Made by a program: the position numbers and the translations under genes. A stretch of 64,000 nt of DNA. Source: Hyphomicrobiales bacterium. Its GTDB lineage: Bacteria > Pseudomonadota > Alphaproteobacteria > Rhizobiales > Rhizobiaceae. Positions 1 to 8,959 of this stretch are shown here, piece by piece (position 1 is the first letter of the stretch; each line of letters starts with the position of its first letter). Under the pieces are notes generated by a model that ran no database searches, had not been told where the DNA came from, and saw only the letters and a list, made by a program, of their open reading frames with translations. The stretch is taken from NCBI GenBank assembly GCA_900466605.1, contig UBMU01000030.1, positions 124,001 to 188,000 of the forward strand, in the 5' to 3' direction.

Positions 1-367
1 CGGAAAGGTCACAAATGCGGCATCCGCCCCTGCCGTTTCTTTATACTTTATTAAGAAACCCCTGATTTTGCGGGAGTTTACCGGCATTGTGCGTCGGGGC
101 AGGGCTGTGGATTGTGCCACATTGGAACCAGCTTCTCGCCGGATTCGGGTCTTTTGTTGGAAATATCGAAGGCTAGGCACCAGCCCTCGTATCGAGACGC
201 CGGCGAGATCAACGCAGAATCAGTTTCGCTGAAGAAGGATGATTCTGCGTTCGATTCTGCTGACGCGAGATTCGTCACAGCGAGCGCGGAGGTAGCAATC
301 GTCGCGCAAGGGCGTGTCGTCCTCTGAAGCGCGATCTTTCTCGAGATAGATTGTGTGATGATTGCAA
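1..367. other. Gene-free stretch downstream of tRNA-Ser
   Basis: I see no convincing gene on either strand. The open frames here lack a ribosome binding site and look like no family. The one structured element is a perfect 12-bp inverted repeat, with arms at 211-222 and 240-251 and a 17-nt loop. A shorter imperfect palindrome lies at 334-351, next to the 3' end of the tRNA gene. The latter could help end tRNA transcription, but neither has a clear T tract. Confidence 0.5.
211..251. repeat. 12-bp perfect inverted repeat
   Basis: The left arm AACGCAGAATCA (211-222) is exactly complementary to the right arm TGATTCTGCGTT (240-251). The DNA or RNA could fold into a hairpin with a 17-nt loop. No run of T follows on either strand, so it is not a classical terminator. 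Its role is unknown. Confidence 0.5.
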
Positions 368-457
368 TGGCGGAGAAGATGGGATTCGAACCCACGATAC
401 CCTCTCGGGTATACTCCCTTAGCAGGGGAGCGCCTTCGACCACTCGGCCACCTCTCC
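368..457 (-). tRNA. tRNA-Ser(GCT)
   Basis: Read on the minus strand this is a 90-nt class II tRNA. The 5' acceptor strand GGAGAGG pairs with the 3' strand CTTCTCC (one G-U pair), followed by the discriminator G and an encoded CCA at 370-368. The T arm shows the GGTTCGAATCC signature. The anticodon loop CTGCTAA gives anticodon GCT (complement at 421-423), which reads AGC and AGU serine codons. The long variable arm (stem TACCC/GGGTA) is typical of tRNA-Ser. No integrase or flanking attachment repeat is present. Confidence 0.97.
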
Positions 458-537
458 GGTGGGAGCCCTGATAGAGTCATTCGACAGGTGACGCAAGCGC
501 TTTTTCGGCTTTTTCACCTGATGCTGAGCTTGTGGCC

Positions 538-1755
538 TCAGCTCAGCAGTTGCTTAAGATCGGCGGAGGCGTCCGCAATGGTCGCCTTATCGGGATTGAT
601 CCCGGATTCCAGCATCTTCTTGCCGCTGACATAGGCCTTTGCGTCGTTGATCGCATCGACGGCGATGAAAGACCCGTTCCTGAAATACCAAATCGAGTGC
701 GCGCCCTCGCGCGTGCCCGGGCGAAGAACAGTGTCGTCATAACCCATATTGAAGCCGGCGATCTGCAGCTTCACATCGTACTGATCTGACCAGAACCAAG
801 GCTTGGGGTCATATGCTTCATTGCCACCGGCGATGATCGCGGCGACGGCCTCTGCCTGGTCGACGGCGTTCTGCACTGATTCGAGTCGAATGCGTCCGCC
901 CTGCCAAGGCAGAGCCGCACAATCGCCGGCAGCAAAAATCGATGGATCCGACGTGCGGGTGAATTCGTCGACGATGATGCCGTTGGCAACCTCGAGGCCA
1001 GCTTCTTTGGCGAGCTGGTCGTTCGGAACGACACCGATGCCGACGATCACGAAATCGACCTCGATTGTAGAGCCGTCGGAAAGCTCCGCAGCGACAACTC
1101 GGCCTTCGTGGCCGACAAGGTGCTTCAATCCTGTCTTCTCTCGAATGACGACGTCGTGCGCTTCGTGAATCACTCGCATGATGTCAGCCGTCTCCTTGGC
1201 GGCGACGCGCTGGAGGATTCGCTCGGCCATTTCGATGACCGTGACCTCGAGACCACGGTGGCGGGCGACGGCGGCCGCCTCAAGCCCGATGTAGCCACCC
1301 CCAATGATGAGCACGCGGCGGCCCGGGCGCATTTCATCACCGAGCAGGTCGGCGTCACGTTTGTCGCGCGCCACGTAGACACCCTCGAGGTCGCCACCGA
1401 TCGAAGCCGGCAGCGCGCGTGGCGTCGATCCGGTCGTCAGCGCCAGCGTGCCGTAGTCCAGCGCCGAGCCGTCCTGCAGCAACACCTGCTTCTTGTCGCG
1501 AAGAATCTGCTCAGCCCAGGTGGAAAGCCTAATCTCGACATTGTTGTCGGCATACCAGTGTTCCGGACGAAACAGCAGACGGTCGAACGTCATTTCGCCG
1601 AGCAGATACTTCTTCGTGAGCGGCGGCCGCTGATATGGCAGCGCGTCTTCCGCACCGATGATGGTGATCGGGCGCGTATCCTTGAGCGCGCGCAGCTTCG
1701 CGGCCAATGCAAAGCCCGCCTGCCCCGCGCCGATGATCACCAGTCTGTCCGTCAC
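538..1755 (-). CDS. FAD-dependent ferredoxin/rubredoxin-type reductase
   Basis: A 405-residue flavoprotein of the putidaredoxin reductase/BphA4/rhodocoxin reductase type. These enzymes move electrons from NAD(P)H through FAD to a small ferredoxin that feeds an oxygenase or P450. The N-terminal dinucleotide fold (GAGQAG, residues 9-14) should bind FAD. A second fold (GGGYIG, near residue 150) should bind NAD(P)H. The FAD-contacting segment FAAGDCAA lies near residue 270, and the C-terminal third matches the reductase C domain. Translation starts at GTG (1755) behind GGGAG with 7 nt spacing. No ferredoxin or oxygenase gene is adjacent, so the redox partner is unknown. A small hairpin (523-542) covers its stop codon. 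Confidence 0.88.
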   Translation of the reverse strand: MTDRLVIIGAGQAGFALAAKLRALKDTRPITIIGAEDALPYQRPPLTKKYLLGEMTFDRLLFRPEHWYADNNVEIRLSTWAEQILRDKKQVLLQDGSALDYGTLALTTGSTPRALPASIGGDLEGVYVARDKRDADLLGDEMRPGRRVLIIGGGYIGLEAAAVARHRGLEVTVIEMAERILQRVAAKETADIMRVIHEAHDVVIREKTGLKHLVGHEGRVVAAELSDGSTIEVDFVIVGIGVVPNDQLAKEAGLEVANGIIVDEFTRTSDPSIFAAGDCAALPWQGGRIRLESVQNAVDQAEAVAAIIAGGNEAYDPKPWFWSDQYDVKLQIAGFNMGYDDTVLRPGTREGAHSIWYFRNGSFIAVDAINDAKAYVSGKKMLESGINPDKATIADASADLKQLLS

Positions 1756-1839
1756 GTTCTCACTCCCAGCCTGCAGCCGCGTTTTCCAGCAAAGGCCTAC
1801 CCCCTGCCCCCAGCGCCGTCAACCGGAAGCGGATCGACC

Positions 1840-2955
1840 TTACTCGATCTCGATCCAGCGGCGCTCGTGGAATGACTGTGCCATGGCGTGAACGGACTTC
1901 TCTATCCTGAGACCGTCTTCGAATGTTACGATCGACGACGGCTCACCGGAAATTGCACGGATCAGTTCGCGGCATTCGATGATTTTCAGATCGTTGAAGC
2001 CAAGCCCGTGCCCGGGCGCCGGGATGAAGCGGTCGTAGGGCAGATGCGCCGGGCCGGCAAGAATCTTGCGGAACCCTTGCTCCGAACTGCGACCTTGCGC
2101 CTGATAGAGTTCGAACTCGTTCATGCGCTCCTGATCGTAGGAAATCGAGCCGTTCGAACCGAAGATCTGCAGCGCGATCCGCCCTTTCCGCCCCCAAGCG
2201 GCGCGGTTCGCCATCAGGACGGCGGAGATGCCGCCACCAAGACGCATCAGGACATTGGCGGCATCGTGATTCTCGACAGCGCGCCGACCACCTTCCTTCA
2301 ACGGACGATCCGCGTAAGGCTTCACCATATCAGTGATGACAGCCTCCACGTGACCGAACAGATACCAAAGCAGCGACAGTGGATGGACGGCGAAATCATC
2401 CAGTGCGCCGTAACCGGCGGAGAGCTGGCTCTTCCAATAGAAGAAGACGTCGGGGTCGGCCATGAAATCCTCGTCCATCTCGACGCGGATGTGATTGACG
2501 GCGCCGATCGCCCCTTCCTCGATCAGCGTCTTGATATGCCGGATGACGGGATTCTGGATGTAGTTGTAGCCGAGAACGGCGATCGTTCCCGAGGCCTTTG
2601 ACGCCTTCAGCATGCGCTCAGCATCAGAATAGGCAGGCGCCATCGGCTTCTCGCACCAGACATGCTTGCCTGCCTCGAGCGCGGCAATCGCCATCTCGGC
2701 GTGGAACTGGTTGGGCGTTGTGACCGAAACGACATTGACTTCCGGATCGGCAATCAGGGTTCGCCAATCGGCGGTTGCCTTCTCGAAGCCGAATTCGGAA
2801 GCGCGCTTCCCGGCGAGATCAGCGTTGGCTTCGGCCAAATGGACCAGGCGCGGGCGCTCGACATCGCCAAATACCGTCTTTACCGCATTCCATGCGAGGG
2901 CATGGCATTTGCCCATGTAGCCGGTTCCGATCAGGCCGATTCCCAGTGCTTTCAT
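1840..2955 (-). CDS. iolY: Gfo/Idh/MocA family oxidoreductase (IolY-like)
   Basis: A 371-residue NAD(P)-dependent sugar/cyclitol dehydrogenase of the Gfo/Idh/MocA family. The N-terminal Rossmann motif GLIGTGYMG starts at residue 6 and the family motif CEKPMAP follows near residue 96. The reading frame opens further upstream, but the ATG at 2955 has GGAGG just ahead of it and gives the usual family N terminus. The gene is divergent from iolR and next to iolCDEB, as in Sinorhizobium meliloti, where the gene in this place is called iolY. That name rests on gene order. The substrate is probably an inositol isomer or inosose, but this is inferred and a general sugar dehydrogenase cannot be excluded. 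Confidence 0.82.
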   Translation of the reverse strand: MKALGIGLIGTGYMGKCHALAWNAVKTVFGDVERPRLVHLAEANADLAGKRASEFGFEKATADWRTLIADPEVNVVSVTTPNQFHAEMAIAALEAGKHVWCEKPMAPAYSDAERMLKASKASGTIAVLGYNYIQNPVIRHIKTLIEEGAIGAVNHIRVEMDEDFMADPDVFFYWKSQLSAGYGALDDFAVHPLSLLWYLFGHVEAVITDMVKPYADRPLKEGGRRAVENHDAANVLMRLGGGISAVLMANRAAWGRKGRIALQIFGSNGSISYDQERMNEFELYQAQGRSSEQGFRKILAGPAHLPYDRFIPAPGHGLGFNDLKIIECRELIRAISGEPSSIVTFEDGLRIEKSVHAMAQSFHERRWIEIE

Positions 2956-2985
2956 CGTATTTCCTCCAGATGTCGCCGGATTTTT

Positions 2986-3140
2986 GGAATATTTAGACCG
3001 TTTTGACAAGCGCCATTACCGGTCACGTTTCGCCGTCACTGCGGACTTTTTGTCTAAAACCCTTGAATTTCAGCAGAATAAAAACAGTTAGGCAGGCGGA
3101 CGGAAATCATTTATGGTCCGAATTATGGAATATTTATTTC
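2986..3140. promoter_or_regulatory. iolY-iolR divergent promoter region with IolR-like operator candidates
   Basis: The published S. meliloti IolR site is GGAA-N6-TTCC. GGAATATTTATTTC (3127-3140) matches with one mismatch and ends 12 nt before the iolR start codon, a good place for autorepression. A second copy of the 10-mer GGAATATTTA lies at 2986-2995, about 30 nt upstream of the iolY start, but its right half-site (GACC) is poor. The placement fits control of both genes by IolR. Binding itself is inferred. Confidence 0.5.
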
Positions 3141-3152
3141 ATTCACTGGATC

Positions 3153-4022
3153 ATGCCCATGGATAGCGATACCAAGAGGCCGGGACGCGTTCCGCGCGAT
3201 TTCGAGAGCCTGCGCAGTACGATCATCGAGCGGAAAGGCAACATGCCGAAGCGGTTGGCGCAAGTCGCCGCCTTCGCTCTCGGCAATCCCGATGAGATTG
3301 CATTCGGCACGACGGCAAGCATCGCCGCGGCATCCGATGTACAGCCGTCGACACTCGTGCGGCTCGCGCACCATCTGGGCTACGAAGGCTTCTCGGACCT
3401 GCAGAGCATCTTTCGCGAGCGCCTGCGCGATCGTACGCTCACATATGAAGAGCGCCTCGTGACACTGGAGGAGGCAAGCGGCGAAGACGAAGACGCCAGC
3501 CTGCTTTCCGGTTTCATTTCGGCAGCAAGTCAATCGATCAACCGGCTGGCCGCCACTGTGCAGACGGACACCTTTACCAGGGCCGTCGACATTCTCGCTG
3601 CTGCGGAGACGATCTACCTGATTGCGAAGCGGCGTTCCTATCCGCTGACGGCGCATATGACCTACGCCTTCTCGAAGCTGAATATCCGCCACCAGATTGT
3701 CGCGTCGCCAAACGGCGTAGATCCGGAAATGGTGCAGTTTGCGACGCAAAATGACGCCGCAATCGCAGCAAGCTTCTCACCATATGCCGCCGACAGCCTG
3801 AGCCAGGCAGAAGCATTGGCAGATCGTGGCGTGCCTGTCGTAGCCATCACCGATTCGGCTTTTTCGCCGCTCGCTGCTCGCGCCACCTGCTGGTTCGAGG
3901 TGGCGGAGGCCGACTTTGCCGGTTTCCGCTCACTCTCGGCCTCAATGGCGCTGACCATGGCTTTGCCCGTCGCGATCGCCGAGCGGCGGCGCAAACGAGT
4001 CCACGCAAAATCAACAAAATGA
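3153..4022 (+). CDS. iolR: RpiR-family regulator IolR
   Basis: A 289-residue MurR/RpiR-family transcriptional regulator. It has an N-terminal RpiR-type helix-turn-helix (about residues 15-90, including the AAASDVQPSTLVRLAHHLGY region) and a C-terminal SIS sugar-isomerase fold that should sense a phosphorylated sugar-like ligand. In S. meliloti IolR represses the inositol genes, probably in response to a late pathway intermediate. The open frame begins at 3003, but the coding start is placed at ATG 3153 (or ATG 3159, two codons later). Neither has a strong Shine-Dalgarno sequence. Operator-like palindromes precede both this gene and iolC, consistent with autoregulation and control of the catabolic operon. 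Confidence 0.9.
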   Translation: MPMDSDTKRPGRVPRDFESLRSTIIERKGNMPKRLAQVAAFALGNPDEIAFGTTASIAAASDVQPSTLVRLAHHLGYEGFSDLQSIFRERLRDRTLTYEERLVTLEEASGEDEDASLLSGFISAASQSINRLAATVQTDTFTRAVDILAAAETIYLIAKRRSYPLTAHMTYAFSKLNIRHQIVASPNGVDPEMVQFATQNDAAIAASFSPYAADSLSQAEALADRGVPVVAITDSAFSPLAARATCWFEVAEADFAGFRSLSASMALTMALPVAIAERRRKRVHAKSTK

Positions 4023-4027
4023 AAAAT

Positions 4028-4071
4028 GGAACAAATATTCCGAATTGACAACAATACGGAACCGTTGTTTC
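4028..4071. promoter_or_regulatory. Two IolR-type operators upstream of iolC
   Basis: GGAACAAATATTCC (4028-4041) is a perfect GGAA-N6-TTCC palindrome of the type reported for S. meliloti IolR. A second site, GGAACCGTTGTTTC (4058-4071), has one mismatch. They are spaced 30 bp start to start, close to three helical turns, in the 104-nt gap between iolR and iolC. Both lie upstream of the GGAGG ribosome binding site of iolC. This points to a separate, IolR-repressed promoter for iolCDEB. Confidence 0.65.
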
Positions 4072-4126
4072 ATTGTTCGCAATCAGCAGGCGCCAAGCCG
4101 TAGCTAAAATCTAGCGGGAGGACATC

Positions 4127-6061
4127 ATGGTACAACCGAACCCGGGCTCGCAGCCGGAAGCGTCGCTTGACGTGATCACGATCGGGCGCTCCTCGGTCGA
4201 CCTCTACGGGCAGCAGATCGGCTCGCGTCTCGAAGACATCAGCTCCTTTGCCAAGTCTGTCGGCGGTTGCCCGGCGAACATCGCCATCGGGACGGCAAGA
4301 CTCGGCCTCAAGTCGGGCCTCATCACCCGTGTCGGCGACGAGCAGATGGGGCGCTTCATCATAGAGCAATCGGCGCGCGAAGGGGTCGAGACCAAAGGCA
4401 TCCGTACCGACAAGGAACGCCTGACGGCGCTTGTGCTCCTCGCCGTCGAGGCTGAAGGCGTGTCTCCAATGATCTTCTATCGCTCGGATTGTGCCGACAT
4501 GGCGCTCGATGAAGGTGACATCGACGAAAATTTCATCAAATCCTCGAGCGCAGTGCTGGTATCTGGCACACACTTCTCCCGGCCGAACACGGAGGCCGCG
4601 CAGCGCAAGGCGATCCGTATCGCCAAGGCCAACGGACGCAAGGTGATCTTCGACATCGACTATCGGCCGAATCTCTGGGGGCTCGCAGGCCATGCGGAGG
4701 GTTTCGAGCGCTATGTGAAGTCCGACCGTGTATCCTCGAAGATGAAGGAAACGCTTCCTGACTGCGATTTGATTGTCGGAACGGAAGAGGAGATCCTGAT
4801 TGCCTCGGGCGCCGACGATGTGCTCGGCGCGCTTAAGGAAATCCGTCGTCTATCGCCGGCAACGATCGTCCTCAAGCGTGGCGCCATGGGTTGCATCGTC
4901 TATGATGGTCCAATCAGCGACAATCTGGAAGACGGTATCGTTGGTGAGGGTTTCCCGATCGAGGTGTTCAATGTGCTCGGTGCCGGCGATGCCTTCATGT
5001 CCGGCCTCCTGCGTGGATGGCTGAAAGGCGAACCGTTGAAGACCTGCGCTACCTGGGCAAATGCCTGTGGCGCCTTCGCCGTCTCTCGCCTGCTCTGCTC
5101 GCCGGAATATCCGACCTGGGCCGAGCTCGATTTCTTTTTGGAGCACGGTAGCAAGCATCGCGCGTTGCGGAAGGACGAAACGATCAACCACATCCACTGG
5201 GCGTCGACGCGCAAGGGCGACATTCCGCTTCTCATGGCACTTGCAATCGACCACCGCTCGCAGCTGACCAGCGTCTGCGATGAGTTCGGCGTCGACTACA
5301 AGCAGATCGTCGCCTTCAAGCGCCTGGCCGTGGCAGCCGCCGCACGCGTCGCCGATGGCCGCAGTGGCTATGGCATGCTGATCGACGAACGTTTCGGACG
5401 CGACGCCTTCTTCGATGCAGCGACCAAGAATTTTGCCTGGATCGGTCGACCGGTCGAGTTACCGGGCTCCAAGCCGCTCCGCTTCGAATTCAGCCAGGAT
5501 ATCGGTTCGCAGCTTGTCGAATGGCCGCTCGACCATTGCATCAAATGCCTGTGCTTCTACCATCCCAACGACCCGGCAGCACTGAAGACCGAGCAACAGG
5601 AGAAGTTGCGCACGCTCTTCGAAGCCGCCCGCAAGGTCGGCCGCGAACTGCTCATCGAAGTCATCGCAAGCAAGAACGGGCCGCTGACCGACGACACCAT
5701 CTCAACGGCGCTCGAAGAACTCTATGCGCTCGGCATCAAGCCGGACTGGTGGAAACTGGAGCCCCAGGCTTCGACGGCCGCCTGGGAGAAAATCGATGCC
5801 GTGATCGCGAAGAACGATCCGTTGTGCCGCGGGATCGTGCTGCTCGGCCTAGAGGCTCCGGCCGACGAACTGGTGAAAAGCTTTGAGGCGACGCTGGCGG
5901 CTCCATCCGTCAAGGGTTTTGCGGTGGGACGCACAATCTTTATCGACGCGGCACGCGCCTGGCTCTCTGGCAAAATGAATAACGAGGAAGCGATCGCCGA
6001 TATGGCCGGACGTTTCCGACAACTGACCGAGGCCTGGTTGAAAACCCGCGGTCTGGATTAA
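4127..6061 (+). CDS. iolC: 5-dehydro-2-deoxygluconokinase fused to DUF2090 (bifunctional IolC)
   Basis: A 644-residue two-domain protein. Residues 1 to about 330 form a PfkB/ribokinase-type kinase that phosphorylates 2-deoxy-5-keto-gluconic acid in inositol breakdown. It shows the N-terminal substrate motif (GRSSVDLYG, residue 22 on) and the phosphotransfer motif GAGDAF at 285-290 with catalytic Asp288. Residues about 345-640 are a DUF2090 domain, a TIM-barrel fold related to aldolases. In rhizobia this fusion is commonly annotated as also carrying the 5-dehydro-2-deoxyphosphogluconate aldolase (IolJ) step. No separate iolJ is present in the window. The ribosome binding site is GGGAGG, 6 nt before ATG. 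First gene of the iolCDEB operon. Confidence 0.95.
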   Translation: MVQPNPGSQPEASLDVITIGRSSVDLYGQQIGSRLEDISSFAKSVGGCPANIAIGTARLGLKSGLITRVGDEQMGRFIIEQSAREGVETKGIRTDKERLTALVLLAVEAEGVSPMIFYRSDCADMALDEGDIDENFIKSSSAVLVSGTHFSRPNTEAAQRKAIRIAKANGRKVIFDIDYRPNLWGLAGHAEGFERYVKSDRVSSKMKETLPDCDLIVGTEEEILIASGADDVLGALKEIRRLSPATIVLKRGAMGCIVYDGPISDNLEDGIVGEGFPIEVFNVLGAGDAFMSGLLRGWLKGEPLKTCATWANACGAFAVSRLLCSPEYPTWAELDFFLEHGSKHRALRKDETINHIHWASTRKGDIPLLMALAIDHRSQLTSVCDEFGVDYKQIVAFKRLAVAAAARVADGRSGYGMLIDERFGRDAFFDAATKNFAWIGRPVELPGSKPLRFEFSQDIGSQLVEWPLDHCIKCLCFYHPNDPAALKTEQQEKLRTLFEAARKVGRELLIEVIASKNGPLTDDTISTALEELYALGIKPDWWKLEPQASTAAWEKIDAVIAKNDPLCRGIVLLGLEAPADELVKSFEATLAAPSVKGFAVGRTIFIDAARAWLSGKMNNEEAIADMAGRFRQLTEAWLKTRGLD

Positions 6062-6084
6062 TTAGAGCATTTGGGAGGTGCCCC

Positions 6085-7935
6085 ATGGGCAAGACTGTAC
6101 GATTGACGATGGCTCAGGCCATTACGCATTTCCTCAAGAAGCAGATGACTGTCGTCGACGGCAAGAAGGTACCAATCTTCGGCGGCGTCTGGGCAATCTT
6201 CGGGCACGGCAACGTTGCCGGCATCGGCGAAGCGCTCTATCAGGTTCGTGGCGAACTGCCGACCTATCGCGCTCACAACGAACAGGGCATGGCGCATGCA
6301 GCCATTGCCTATGCCAAGGCGAATTTCCGCCAGCGCTTCATGGCCTGCACAACGTCCATCGGGCCCGGCGCGCTCAACATGGTGACCGCAGCGGGCGTCG
6401 CCCATGTCAACCGCATTCCTGTTCTCTTCCTGCCTGGCGACGTCTTCGCCAATCGCGCGCCTGATCCGGTGCTGCAACAAATCGAGGACTTCGGCGACGG
6501 CACCGTTTCGGCCAACGACGCCTTTCGTCCGGTCTCGCGTTATTTTGACCGCATCACGCGCCCGGAACAAATCATCTCGGCGCTGAAGCGCGCCATGCAG
6601 GTGTTGACCGATCCATATGACTGCGGCCCGGTCACGTTGTCGCTGTGCCAGGACGTGCAGGCAGAAGCCTTCGACTATCCTGAGAGCTTGTTCGAAGAAC
6701 GTGTGTGGACCCCGCGTCGTCCGCGTCCGGATGCCGATGAACTGGCGAACGCCATTGCCCTGATCAAGAAGTCCGAGAAGCCGGTCATCATTGCCGGCGG
6801 CGGCGTGCTCTACTCGCAGGCGACAAAGGAACTGACCGCATTCGCGGAAGAACACCGCATTCCGGTCGTCGTCACGCAAGCCGGCAAGTCGGCGATCGAC
6901 GAAAGGCATCCGCTGGCACTCGGCTCGGTCGGTGTCACCGGGACGTCGGCTGCCAATGCTATTGCGACGGAAACGGACCTGATCATCGCAGTCGGCACCC
7001 GCTGCCAGGATTTCACTACAGGCTCCTGGGCGCTCTTTCAGAATGAAAAATTGAAGCTTCTCGGCCTGAACATTGCGGCCTACGATGCCGCGAAGCATAA
7101 CGGACAGACACTGGTGGCCGATGCGCGCGAAGGGCTGAAGGCCGTCTCGAGCGGGCTTTCGGGTTGGAAGGCACCGGCCGCGCTGACCGAGAAGGCAGAG
7201 CGGGAAAAGAAACTCTGGATGGACGCAGCCGCCAAGGCGATGGCGAGCACCAATGCCGCCCTACCCTCCGACGCCCAGGTTATCGGTGCCGTCACGCGGT
7301 CGATCAATCTTGAAAACGCAATCGGCCTGTGCGCGGCAGGTGGCCTGCCGGGCGAGATGCACAAGCTCTGGCCGGCGACTGCTCCGGGCAGCTACCACAT
7401 GGAATACGGCTTCTCCTGCATGGGTTACGAAATTGCCGGAGGCCTCGGCGCCAAGATGGCGCATCCGGAAAAAGAAGTCTTCGTTCTTGTCGGCGACGGC
7501 TCGTACATGATGCTCAACTCCGAGCTTGCGACCTCGGTCATGCTCGGTTTGAAGCTCAACATCGTCCTGCTGGACAACCGCGGCTATGGCTGCATCAACC
7601 GGCTGCAGATGGCGACTGGCGGTGCTAACTTCAACAACCTGTTGAAAGACGCGCACTATGAGGTGATGCCGGACATCGATTTCCGGGCGCATGCGGAAAG
7701 CATGGGCGCAGTTGCCGTCAAGGTAGCGTCGATCGCAGAACTCGAGAAGGCGATTGCCGACTCGAAGAAGAACGACCGCACCTCGGTTTTCGTGATCGAC
7801 ACTGATCCGCTGATCACGACGCAGGCCGGTGGCTATTGGTGGGATGTTGCCGTTCCCGAGGTCAGCCCGCGCGAGCAGGTCAACAAGGCGCACGCGGCTT
7901 ACGTCAAGGCGCGCGCCGCCCAGCGGATCGGCTGA
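6085..7935 (+). CDS. iolD: 3D-(3,5/4)-trihydroxycyclohexane-1,2-dione hydrolase IolD
   Basis: A 616-residue thiamine-diphosphate enzyme that opens the cyclohexanedione ring to 5-deoxyglucuronate in myo-inositol catabolism. The N-terminal pyrimidine-binding domain carries the conserved Glu66 in AHNEQGMAHAA. The central domain lies at about 210-350. The C-terminal pyrophosphate domain has the GDG motif at 470-472, followed about 25 residues later by the NRGYG segment that completes the ThDP/Mg site. The length is normal for the family. It follows iolC by 23 nt with its own GGGAGG ribosome binding site. Confidence 0.96.
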   Translation: MGKTVRLTMAQAITHFLKKQMTVVDGKKVPIFGGVWAIFGHGNVAGIGEALYQVRGELPTYRAHNEQGMAHAAIAYAKANFRQRFMACTTSIGPGALNMVTAAGVAHVNRIPVLFLPGDVFANRAPDPVLQQIEDFGDGTVSANDAFRPVSRYFDRITRPEQIISALKRAMQVLTDPYDCGPVTLSLCQDVQAEAFDYPESLFEERVWTPRRPRPDADELANAIALIKKSEKPVIIAGGGVLYSQATKELTAFAEEHRIPVVVTQAGKSAIDERHPLALGSVGVTGTSAANAIATETDLIIAVGTRCQDFTTGSWALFQNEKLKLLGLNIAAYDAAKHNGQTLVADAREGLKAVSSGLSGWKAPAALTEKAEREKKLWMDAAAKAMASTNAALPSDAQVIGAVTRSINLENAIGLCAAGGLPGEMHKLWPATAPGSYHMEYGFSCMGYEIAGGLGAKMAHPEKEVFVLVGDGSYMMLNSELATSVMLGLKLNIVLLDNRGYGCINRLQMATGGANFNNLLKDAHYEVMPDIDFRAHAESMGAVAVKVASIAELEKAIADSKKNDRTSVFVIDTDPLITTQAGGYWWDVAVPEVSPREQVNKAHAAYVKARAAQRIG

Positions 7936-7997
7936 TCGATCGCTTTCACGGGAAGAGCGGCTCCGCCCTTCCCACAATGCCTTTGAGGAGACTATTT

Positions 7998-8915
7998 ATG
8001 AAGGCCAAACTTGGCATGTCGCCAATCGCCTGGTGGAACGACGACCTTCCTGAACTCAGCGACGACGTTTCCCTGGAAGAATGCCTGCGCCAATCACGCA
8101 GCGCTGGCTTTACCGGGATGGAACAGGGGCGCCGCTTCCCCAACAATCCCGCCGAAATGCTGCCCATCCTGCGCGCCGCCGACGTGACGCTCTGCGGCGG
8201 CTGGTTCTCTGGCACGTTGGTCGACGAGGACCTTGCCGCCAACAAGGACCGCATCGCTCCGATGATCGAGCTGTTCAAGGCCGTCAACGCGCCATGCATC
8301 GTCTACGGTGAAGTCGGTCGATCCATCCAGGGCGACCGCTCCAAGCCACTTGCGACCAAGCCCCGCCTTTCCGACGACGAGATGAAGGCCTATGCCCGCC
8401 GCGTGACGGAGTTCGGCGAATGGTGCGCCGAGCAGGGCATGCCGCTTTCCTATCACCACCATATGGCGGCCGTGGTCGAAACCGAGCCAGAGCTCGACGC
8501 CTTCATGCGCAACTCGAGCGAAGGCATTCCGCTGCTGCTCGATGCCGGGCATCTGGCCTTTGCGGGCGGCGACGTCTTGCGTGCCATCGACAACCACCAC
8601 GCCCGTATCAACCACGTTCATGTCAAGGACATCCGTAAGGCAGTAGTCGACGGGCTCGACCGCAGCCGACAGTCCTTCCTCGATGCGGTAGCACTCGGCG
8701 CCTTCACGGTACCGGGAGATGGTTCGCTTGATTTCGGCGCGATCGTCCAGCGACTGGCCAACTACGGCTATGAGGGCTGGTTCGTTGTGGAAGCCGAACA
8801 GGATCCCCGCAAGGCGCCCCCACAGAAGATGGCCGAAATCGGCCATGCCGAGTTGATGCGCGTCATGACCGCCGCCGGCTACACCGTGGAAACGGAAGGC
8901 TTCCCCAAGGGATAA
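7998..8915 (+). CDS. iolE: Inosose dehydratase IolE
   Basis: A 305-residue TIM-barrel protein of the xylose-isomerase-like (AP endonuclease 2) superfamily. It dehydrates 2-keto-myo-inositol to the cyclohexanedione used by IolD. Typical metal-ligand segments are visible: YHHHMAAVVE, LLDAGHLAFAGGD, INHVHVKDI and FVVEAEQDP. The open frame begins at 7836 inside iolD, but the ATG at 7998 is chosen because GAGGAG precedes it by 9 nt and the N terminus then matches the family (KAKLGMSPIAWWNDD). It sits 62 nt after iolD in the operon. Confidence 0.95.
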   Translation: MKAKLGMSPIAWWNDDLPELSDDVSLEECLRQSRSAGFTGMEQGRRFPNNPAEMLPILRAADVTLCGGWFSGTLVDEDLAANKDRIAPMIELFKAVNAPCIVYGEVGRSIQGDRSKPLATKPRLSDDEMKAYARRVTEFGEWCAEQGMPLSYHHHMAAVVETEPELDAFMRNSSEGIPLLLDAGHLAFAGGDVLRAIDNHHARINHVHVKDIRKAVVDGLDRSRQSFLDAVALGAFTVPGDGSLDFGAIVQRLANYGYEGWFVVEAEQDPRKAPPQKMAEIGHAELMRVMTAAGYTVETEGFPKG

Positions 8916-8959
8916 TCTGTCGTCCGCAATCGGCTTCGCCGGTCGCAATTCTCCGACGA

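Noticed and set aside
1..457. tRNA-Ser as an integration site of an island
   Set aside because: There is no integrase, no repeat of the tRNA 3' end within the window, and no shift in gene type on either side.
78..480. Open frames of 86 and 121 codons across the tRNA-Ser region
   Set aside because: They run through the tRNA gene and produce its translated shadow, without a ribosome binding site or family.
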